Source: Planctomycetota bacterium (GTDB lineage: Bacteria > Planctomycetota > Phycisphaerae > Tepidisphaerales > Tepidisphaeraceae). Taken from it: a stretch of DNA of 5,800 nucleotides. Below the pieces are notes generated by a model. It was not told where the DNA came from. It saw only the letters and a program-made list of their open reading frames with translations, and ran no database searches. The translations under genes and the position numbers were made by a program. Shown one piece after another: positions 1-4,655 of the stretch (positions are counted from its first letter, which is position 1; each line of letters opens with the position of its first letter). The DNA lies in assembly GCA_029777755.1 (NCBI GenBank), contig JAKORQ010000050.1, positions 1 to 5,800 on the forward strand, given 5' to 3'.

Positions 1-488
1 CATCCGACCATACCCTGATCGACGAGGCCGCGAAGGAGATCCCGATCCTCCAGGCGCCAAACATGAGCCTGGGTGTCAATCTGATGTTCAAGGTGGCGGC
101 CGAGATGGCGCGGATCCTCGGCGATGACTACGACCTGGAGATCACCGAGCTGCATCACCGCTTCAAGAAGGATGCCCCCTCTGGCACGGCCATGGGTATC
201 GCCGACGCCATCCTCAAGGCCACCGGCAAGACACGCGACTCGCTGGTCTTTGCCCGCCAGGGGGATGATGTGCCCCGCAAGCGTGGTGAGATCGGCATGC
301 AGGCCCTGCGAGTGGGCGATGAGGTCGGCAAGCACACCGTCTATTTCGGCGGTATCGGCGAACGGCTTGAGCTGACACACACAGCCACCACGCGCGACAC
401 CTTTGCTCATGGGGCGCTCAAGGCGGCCATCTGGCTGGCTGACAAGCCCGCCGGGCGATATTCGATGGCGAATGTGCTGGGGCTGTAG
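1..488 (+). CDS. dapB: 4-hydroxy-tetrahydrodipicolinate reductase, C-terminal part (5' end outside window)
   Basis: This is the C-terminal two-thirds of DapB, the cytosolic NAD(P)H-dependent reductase that converts 4-hydroxy-tetrahydrodipicolinate to tetrahydrodipicolinate in the diaminopimelate/lysine pathway. The reading frame is open from the window edge (first whole codon at 3) to TAG at 486-488. The diagnostic block ELHHRFKKDAPSGTA is at 147-191. It holds the His-His pair and the Lys that act in catalysis in the E. coli enzyme, followed by the substrate-binding PSGT loop. Upstream, APNMSLGVNLMFK matches the family's conserved entry into the catalytic/tetramerisation domain. The protein ends in MANVLGL, a normal DapB terminus. 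The N-terminal Rossmann nucleotide-binding domain lies outside the window, so cofactor preference cannot be judged. The gene looks intact. The next gene starts 36 bp downstream on the same strand. Confidence 0.96.
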   Translation, partial: SDHTLIDEAAKEIPILQAPNMSLGVNLMFKVAAEMARILGDDYDLEITELHHRFKKDAPSGTAMGIADAILKATGKTRDSLVFARQGDDVPRKRGEIGMQALRVGDEVGKHTVYFGGIGERLELTHTATTRDTFAHGALKAAIWLADKPAGRYSMANVLGL

Positions 489-500
489 GCGCGGGGGCGG

Positions 501-506
501 TACAAT
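501..506 (+). promoter_or_regulatory. Possible -10 box (TACAAT) before the DUF2007-type gene
   Basis: TACAAT differs from the sigma70 -10 consensus at one base and lies 18 bp before the ATG at 525. The region 16-18 bp upstream is G-rich (around 478-483) with no convincing -35 box. Transcription from it would start near 512-514, inside the hairpin at 507-522. The downstream gene may instead be read through from dapB. Confidence 0.3.
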
Positions 507-522
507 GCGCTCCACTGAGCGC
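507..522. promoter_or_regulatory. Perfect 6-bp inverted repeat just before a start codon
   Basis: GCGCTC (507-512), a CACT loop and GAGCGC (517-522) form a perfect GC-rich hairpin ending 2 bp before the ATG at 525. No T-run follows, so it is not a typical intrinsic terminator. It occupies the place where a Shine-Dalgarno sequence would be. In a dapB read-through RNA it could limit ribosome access. As DNA next to TACAAT it could be a small operator. Both roles are inference. Confidence 0.45.
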
Positions 523-524
523 CG

Positions 525-1076
525 ATGGCCGACACCCTCAGGCTGGAGCACGCAAGACGAAACCGCGACGGCTGGGTCACGGTCGCGAGTTATTCCCAAG
601 CTGCCATGGCTCATGTAGCCAGGCTCCAGCTTGATGCTGCGGACATCCCCAGCTACATCGACAACGAGTTCACCGCGATGACCCTCTGCCACATCCTGCC
701 GGCAGTGGGGTTTGTCCTGGTGAAGGTGCCGGAACAGTTCGCCGAGGAGGCTATAGAGGTGCTTCGCAACGAGGATCCAGAGCTGTATGACCAGGACAGC
801 GACGATGAGTATGACTACGAGGATGACGATGCCATCGTCTGCTCCAAGGTCGCCCGCTGCCCGCAGTGCCACAGCACAGATACAGAGCCGCTCTCCTGGG
901 GCTGGAGAATCGGCCAGTCCATGGTGATCCTGCTGCTGGCAGGATCCCTGACTGTCCAGTGGCCGGTGCTGCTTTTGTGTACCTTCGCTTACGTTGCCTA
1001 CTTCATCTGGAGCAAACCATCGCACCGCTGCCTGCGCTGCCGACATCGTTTCACCGCCCTCAGGATCGCCCAGTGA
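525..1076 (+). CDS. DUF2007-like domain protein with a zinc ribbon split by a transmembrane hairpin
   Basis: This 183-residue protein has no assigned function. Residues about 18-80 resemble the DUF2007 domain (annotated as putative signal-transducing): 'VTVASYSQAAMAHVARLQL' followed by 'IPSYIDNEF' and 'GFVLVKVPEQFAEEAIEVL', the usual pattern of a small ferredoxin-like alpha/beta fold. Residues 83-102 form a strongly acidic, Tyr-containing linker. A CxxC pair follows at C112/C115, then two hydrophobic stretches (about 131-145 and 147-162) separated by a short turn, then a second pair at C169/C172 and a basic tail. The four cysteines look like a zinc ribbon whose knuckles flank a membrane hairpin, putting both ends in the cytosol. 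The ATG at 525 is chosen because DUF2007 homology begins soon after it, although no Shine-Dalgarno is visible. The gene lies between dapB and lysS on the same strand. The domain assignment is from pattern only. Confidence 0.82.
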   Translation: MADTLRLEHARRNRDGWVTVASYSQAAMAHVARLQLDAADIPSYIDNEFTAMTLCHILPAVGFVLVKVPEQFAEEAIEVLRNEDPELYDQDSDDEYDYEDDDAIVCSKVARCPQCHSTDTEPLSWGWRIGQSMVILLLAGSLTVQWPVLLLCTFAYVAYFIWSKPSHRCLRCRHRFTALRIAQ

Positions 1077-1095
1077 AGAGAGTCGGACACTACCG

Positions 1096-1125
1096 CTAAC
1101 AAACAAAGGCATTTTGCGATATGAT
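1096..1125 (+). promoter_or_regulatory. Likely sigma70-type promoter for lysS
   Basis: CTAACA (1096-1101, 4 of 6 to TTGACA) and TATGAT (1120-1125, 5 of 6 to TATAAT) are separated by 18 bp in an AT-richer stretch than the surroundings. Initiation would fall near 1132, giving a leader of about 23 nt before the ATG at 1155. This is a visual match only. Confidence 0.42.
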
Positions 1126-1154
1126 CCGGCCCTTTGCGGATTACGGATCAGACT

Positions 1155-2663
1155 ATGCAGGAAAATACCAGCGTTTACGAACAGGAACGACGTCAGAAGG
1201 CACAAAAGCTCCGCGAACTGGGTGTAGACCCATTTGGCGGGCGCGTCGACGGACTGATGCCCATCAGTGAGGCTCGCGGCCAGCACAAGCCCGAGTTCGG
1301 GCAGGATGGCGGCCCGGTACTGAAGCTGGCCGGGCGAATCGTTTTCCTCCGCGATATGGGCAAACTGGTGTTCCTGCGCCTGCGCGATGACTCAGGTGAG
1401 ATCCAGGTTGCCATCGACAAGCGCCGCGTGGATGAGCTCTCGTGGAACATCACGCGCCTGCTGGACCTGGCCGACCAGATCGTGGCCGAGGGAAATCTCG
1501 GTACCACCCGCACCGGCGAGATCACCATCTGGGCAAGTCAGGTAACCATGGCCAGCAAGGCGCTGCTGCCGCCGCCAGCCAAGTGGGAAGGACTTACCGA
1601 CGTCGAGGCACGCTATCGCCAGCGCTATGTTGACCTGTGGGCCAATCCCGAGGTGATGCAACTGGCCAAGACGCGCATCCGCATCATCGAGGAAATCCGC
1701 TCGTTCCTCCGCGGCCGCGGCTTCCTCGAGGTCGAGACGCCGATGATGCAGCCGCAGGCCGGCGGCGCTACCGCCCGGCCGTTCATCACGCATCACAATG
1801 CCCTCGACCTGGACATGTACCTGCGCATCGCGCCCGAGCTTTACCTGAAGCGCCTGCTGGTGGGCGGTATGCCCAAGGTGTTCGAGCTCAACCGCAACTT
1901 CCGCAATGAGGGAATCAGCCCCCGTCACAACCCTGAGTTCACCATGCTCGAGGCGTATGAGGCGTATGGCAGTTGGGAGACAATGGCCGAGCTTGTCGAG
2001 AGCCTGATCTGCCACCTGGCGCAGACCGTCATCGGTACCCTGAAGATCGAGCATAAGAACGCGGCCGGCGAGGTCGTGCGAACCATCAACCTCGAGGGCG
2101 ACACCAGCAAGCCGGTCGGCCAGCGATGGCGCCGCGTGCGCATGGACCAGATTGTCCTTGAGCGCACCGGCTGGAAGTTTGATGGCAACCCGCTCACCGA
2201 GGAGCAGAAGGCCCAGTTGCGCAAGGCCAACCCGGGCAAGGATCTCAAGCTCAACGGCACGCCGGCCGAGCAGCTTACCGAGACGTACGAAAAGCTGGTC
2301 GAGCCGACGCTGATCGATCCCTGCTTCGTGACGCACGTTCCCTCGGTGATTATCCCGCTGGCAAGGGAAAACAAGGAAAACCCGTTCTTCGCGGATGTGT
2401 ACGAGCTGGCGATCAACGGCCAGGAAATATCCCCCGGCTACTCGGAACTCAACGACCCGGACGTGCAGGCGCGTCACTTCCTGCACCAGGTCGGCGACGA
2501 CGAGGAAAAGCAGAAGGTGGACGAGGATTTCCTCACCGCGCTCAAGTACGGCATGCCCCCGGCCGGCGGCATGGGCATGGGCATCGACCGCCTGATCATG
2601 ATGCTCACTGGCGCGGAGTCGATCAGGGATGTGATACTGTTCCCGCTGATGAGGCCAGAATAG
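1155..2663 (+). CDS. lysS: Lysine--tRNA ligase, class II
   Basis: This is class II lysyl-tRNA synthetase, which charges tRNA-Lys with lysine in the cytosol as a homodimer. It is 502 residues, normal for the bacterial family. An N-terminal helix is followed by the OB-fold anticodon-binding domain (about 57-145). The catalytic core has motif 1 near 188-197 (GFLEVETPM), motif 2 at 249-263 (FRNEGISPRHNPEFT, with the ATP-binding Arg) and motif 3 at 472-484 (GMGMGIDRLIMML). The lysine-site region reads EISPGYSELNDP (424-435) where many bacteria have EIANAYSELNDP, a subtle variant that still keeps the SELNDP core. The start is the ATG at 1155, preceded by a weak GGAT. An in-frame TTG at 1134 would add seven residues, but it would lie almost at the predicted transcription start. 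The stop is TAG at 2661-2663. The four-helix-bundle element begins immediately after. Confidence 0.97.
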   Translation: MQENTSVYEQERRQKAQKLRELGVDPFGGRVDGLMPISEARGQHKPEFGQDGGPVLKLAGRIVFLRDMGKLVFLRLRDDSGEIQVAIDKRRVDELSWNITRLLDLADQIVAEGNLGTTRTGEITIWASQVTMASKALLPPPAKWEGLTDVEARYRQRYVDLWANPEVMQLAKTRIRIIEEIRSFLRGRGFLEVETPMMQPQAGGATARPFITHHNALDLDMYLRIAPELYLKRLLVGGMPKVFELNRNFRNEGISPRHNPEFTMLEAYEAYGSWETMAELVESLICHLAQTVIGTLKIEHKNAAGEVVRTINLEGDTSKPVGQRWRRVRMDQIVLERTGWKFDGNPLTEEQKAQLRKANPGKDLKLNGTPAEQLTETYEKLVEPTLIDPCFVTHVPSVIIPLARENKENPFFADVYELAINGQEISPGYSELNDPDVQARHFLHQVGDDEEKQKVDEDFLTALKYGMPPAGGMGMGIDRLIMMLTGAESIRDVILFPLMRPE

Positions 2664-2666
2664 CCT
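2662..2666 (+). repeat. Possible 5-bp target-site duplication, left copy (AGCCT)
   Basis: AGCCT directly abuts the left arm and overlaps the lysS TAG stop codon. The identical pentamer abuts the right arm at 3134-3138. Five bases can match by chance. The support comes from its exact position at both arm ends and the sensible junction that results on removal. Confidence 0.4.
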
Positions 2667-2690
2667 GTTGATTGTTGATTGCTCATTGAC
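2667..2690 (+). repeat. Left arm: three 7-bp units plus GAC
   Basis: The arm reads as three consecutive heptads (GTTGATT, GTTGATT, GCTCATT) closed by GAC. It is the inverted, imperfect partner of 3110-3133, matching at 20 of 24 positions. The heptad period is visible in both arms, so this is a structured repeat and not a chance palindrome. In RNA the two arms could pair into a long stem closing the four-helix-bundle ORF in its loop. Confidence 0.7.
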
Positions 2691-2708
2691 AATGCTGGTG
2701 CATGACCT

Positions 2709-3140
2709 TTGAGCAAGGGTGTGCCGCTTGAGATCAAGCAGGACAGCCTCTGGCGTCTTGAGGCATACAGGTTGGCCCTGATTGCCGGAGATCCGTCCAT
2801 GGTTGACGGTCCGAGGATGATGCGTGATCGTCGAACAAGGTCGCACGGCGAGCAGTTGCTACGATCTGCTGGGGCAATTAGCGCGGATATCGCCGAGGGA
2901 TATTCCCGGCCTACCGGTAAGGACCGCGCCAGGTTATGCGAGTTTGCCTTGGGATCCGCGCGAGAAACTCGGGACTGCTACCATAGGGGCAGATGCGTGC
3001 TTAAGCCGGACGTTGCCAATCATCGCGTTGTCCTGCTGACGCAGATAGTGAGACTGCCTATCACGATGGTGAAAGGAGAGCGCCGAACAAACGCCCGACT
3101 CGTTAGCAGGTCAATCAACAATCAGCAATCGACAGCCTAG
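2709..3140 (+). CDS. Four helix bundle protein (23S rRNA intervening-sequence protein family)
   Basis: This 143-residue protein belongs to the IVP/S23 four-helix-bundle family, related in fold to Avd of diversity-generating retroelements. Members form pentameric barrels with a basic surface and are thought to bind nucleic acid; their cellular role is unknown. Family marks are QDSLWRLEAYRLAL (11-24) in helix 1, QLLRSAGAISADIAEGYSR (49-67) in helix 2, and KDRARLCEFALGSARETRD (71-89) in helix 3. The usual ANIAEG is ADIAEG here, and a Pro falls within helix 4 (LPITM, 116-120), so some drift is possible. A TGA at 2703 limits the start to TTG 2709 or GTG 2721, and GTG would give MPLEIKQDSLW, closer to typical family starts. 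Neither has a well-spaced Shine-Dalgarno. The tail SINNQQSTA is simply the translated right arm. The stop TAG (3138-3140) touches the next gene's ATG. Rare codons (AGA, AGG, ATA, TTA) are more evident than in neighbours. Confidence 0.85.
   Translation: MSKGVPLEIKQDSLWRLEAYRLALIAGDPSMVDGPRMMRDRRTRSHGEQLLRSAGAISADIAEGYSRPTGKDRARLCEFALGSARETRDCYHRGRCVLKPDVANHRVVLLTQIVRLPITMVKGERRTNARLVSRSINNQQSTA
3110..3133 (-). repeat. Right arm: inverted copy of the heptad-repeat arm
   Basis: Read on the minus strand this is GTCGATT, GCTGATT, GTTGATT, then GAC, the same architecture (three heptads plus GAC) as the left arm. It lies inside the coding frame of the four-helix-bundle gene and encodes that protein's Asn/Gln/Ser-rich tail, so the arm is both a repeat end and coding sequence. 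Confidence 0.7.
3134..3138 (+). repeat. Possible 5-bp target-site duplication, right copy (AGCCT)
   Basis: Matches the pentamer at 2662-2666 and immediately follows the right arm. Its last T starts the TAG that ends the four-helix-bundle ORF, so the host sequence would supply that stop codon. Confidence 0.4.
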
Positions 3141-4655
3141 ATGTATAAGTTGCATTTAATCCTCAAGTACCTTCGCAAGCGACGCATTGCATGGGTGTCC
3201 CTTGTCGCCGTCATGCTCTGTACTGCCATGGTGCTGGTGGTGATCAGCGTCATGGGCGGCTGGCTGCGGATGTTTGAGGAGAACTTCCGCCGCGTCACGG
3301 GTGATATCGTCATCAGTTCACCCGACACCGGGCTGCGGGGGTTCGGCTATTACGAGCAGATCATCGAGGAAGTGAAAAAGCTGCCGGAAGTCGCGTCAGC
3401 CGTGCCGGTCATCCGTGCCTATGGCCTGCTGAACATCGACAACCGCATGAGCGAGGGCGTGCAGGTGATCGGCTACCCAATCGAGGAGATCGGCCAGGTC
3501 AACTCCTTCCCGCAATCGCTCTACTGGCAGTACCGCCGCTACATTGAGGCCGCCAATGCCCCGGGCATCTCTGCCCAGGAGCGGCAGCGACTTCTCGCGC
3601 AGGCAGAAGAGTCCGCGAAGAACGCAACCTTCTCCTTCACGCCGCTGGAAGGCAAGGAGCTGGAGCGTCTCAGGCAGCAGCGCAAGAACTGGCCGGGCAT
3701 GGTCATTGGCTCGGGACTGCTGGGTATCCGCAAGGATCCACACGGCAACGTGATTGGCCGAAGCCTGCACAAGTATGCCCTGCCGGCGACGCTGATACTT
3801 TTCGATGTCGAGGCGTCCAACTTCCAGGACGGCGCTGACATCTCCCGCCGGGGTTACTGGATCGCGGACGACAGCCACACCGGCGCCTGGCAGTTTGACG
3901 GCACCACCGTCTACGTACCCTTCCACATCGCCCAGCTCGACATGGGCATGATCGACACCCAGCCGTTCACCAATGCCCGCGGCGAAACCTTCGTGCGCCC
4001 GCCGCGAACGCACGAGGTGCATATCCGCCTGAATCCCGGCGTCCAAATCGAGCAGGCCAAGTCGCGCATACAGATGGCGATCGACATGGTCTACGACAAT
4101 GCCAGAAAGGAAAACGAACGCCTGGGTGCCCCGCTTTCCTGGACATGGAACGTGCCCGAGGCACAGAGCTGGCGAGAGAAGAACGCCGTTTACCTGTCGG
4201 CCGTCGAGAATGAGAAGGTGCTGGTGGTGTTCCTGTTCAGCATGATCAGCGTGGTGGCCGTCTTCCTGGTCTTCTGCATCTTCTACATGATCGTGGTGGA
4301 GAAGACGAAGGACATTGGCATCATCAAAAGCGTGGGGGCCACCAGCAGAGGCGTGGCCGGGATCTTTTTGGGCTATGGCCTGGCTATCGGCATCGTCGGC
4401 GCGGGGATGGGGTTTGTCGCCGGGTACCTGATCATCCGCAACATCAACTTCCTGCACCAGCAGCTTGGCCGATGGATGGGCATCCAGATCTGGAAGCCCG
4501 AGGTGTACGTCTTTGACACCATCCCCAACACTGTCGATCCCCGCGAGGCGACGATCATCGTTGCTGTCGCCATCGTATCGTCGGTCATGGGCGCTCTCGT
4601 GCCGGCCATTCGTGCCGCGAGGATGAACCCCGTTGAGGCAGTGAGGTACGAATGA
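3141..4655 (+). CDS. LolC/LolE-type ABC transporter permease (FtsX/MacB superfamily)
   Basis: This inner-membrane subunit of a type VII ABC transporter is likely a homodimeric LolCE-like permease, since no second permease gene is adjacent. The classical role is extraction of lipoproteins for outer-membrane delivery. Residues 5-16 (HLILKYLRKRRI) and VVISVMGGW resemble the LolC/E N-terminus around TM1 (17-38). A long periplasmic domain (about 41-358) follows. The FtsX domain has TM2 (about 360-384), the cytoplasmic coupling segment EKTKDIGIIKSVGATSRG (about 387-404), TM3 (about 405-428) and TM4 (about 470-492), ending RAARMNPVEAVRYE, a hallmark of the family. It is 504 residues where LolC/E are about 400, with the excess in the periplasmic domain. 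The ATG at 3141 directly follows the previous stop and has no Shine-Dalgarno, so translation may be coupled. The 3' end overlaps the ATPase start by four bases. Lipoprotein as substrate is inference; another envelope lipid or peptide is possible. Confidence 0.88.
   Translation: MYKLHLILKYLRKRRIAWVSLVAVMLCTAMVLVVISVMGGWLRMFEENFRRVTGDIVISSPDTGLRGFGYYEQIIEEVKKLPEVASAVPVIRAYGLLNIDNRMSEGVQVIGYPIEEIGQVNSFPQSLYWQYRRYIEAANAPGISAQERQRLLAQAEESAKNATFSFTPLEGKELERLRQQRKNWPGMVIGSGLLGIRKDPHGNVIGRSLHKYALPATLILFDVEASNFQDGADISRRGYWIADDSHTGAWQFDGTTVYVPFHIAQLDMGMIDTQPFTNARGETFVRPPRTHEVHIRLNPGVQIEQAKSRIQMAIDMVYDNARKENERLGAPLSWTWNVPEAQSWREKNAVYLSAVENEKVLVVFLFSMISVVAVFLVFCIFYMIVVEKTKDIGIIKSVGATSRGVAGIFLGYGLAIGIVGAGMGFVAGYLIIRNINFLHQQLGRWMGIQIWKPEVYVFDTIPNTVDPREATIIVAVAIVSSVMGALVPAIRAARMNPVEAVRYE

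Larger units (their letters stand above)
2662..3138 (+). mobile_element. Candidate mobile element: four-helix-bundle gene between heptad-repeat inverted arms, with 5-bp flanking duplication
   Basis: A compact unit sits exactly between the lysS stop and the permease start. It has 24-bp inverted arms (2667-2690 and 3110-3133, 20 of 24 positions matching), a single gene of the 23S rRNA intervening-sequence-protein (IVP/S23) family inside, and AGCCT directly outside both arms (2662-2666 and 3134-3138). Deleting 2667-3133 plus one AGCCT gives TAGCCTAGATG: the lysS stop, 5 bp, then the permease ATG. That is a plausible empty site. IVP proteins are known from intervening sequences in 23S rRNA helices, which have complementary ends. 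Here the same kind of gene lies in an mRNA junction. No transposase or recombinase is present, so movement would need help from elsewhere. Because AGCCT and its complement AGGCT differ only at the centre, the duplication could also be the outer end of the inverted repeat. Confidence 0.6.

Noticed and set aside
1134..1154. TTG at 1134 as the lysS start, adding seven residues
   Set aside because: The ATG at 1155 gives a normal-length enzyme with a normal leader, and the TTG would coincide with the predicted transcription start.
2686..2714. Perfect TTGACA in the left arm as a -35 box for the four-helix-bundle gene
   Set aside because: At 16-18 bp spacing the possible -10 sequences (such as TTGAGC) match poorly, and TTGAC arises naturally from the GATTGAC end of the arm, so a promoter is not supported.
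2702..2731. ATG at 2702 as the start of the four-helix-bundle gene
   Set aside because: It is in another frame and stops after nine codons; joining it would need a frameshift for which there is no evidence.
1392..2846. 484-residue open frame on the minus strand opposite lysS
   Set aside because: It lies antisense to an unmistakable lysS, is a by-product of GC-rich codon structure, shows low-complexity Leu/Arg/His-rich composition and matches no family.
2662..3140. A 23S rRNA fragment around the intervening-sequence-type protein
   Set aside because: The flanks are the lysS 3' end and the permease start; no rRNA-like sequence is visible.
3396..4457. 353-residue open frame on the minus strand opposite the permease
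   Set aside because: It is antisense to a well-supported FtsX-type permease; its His/Asp/Ala-rich composition is typical of a reverse-complement shadow.
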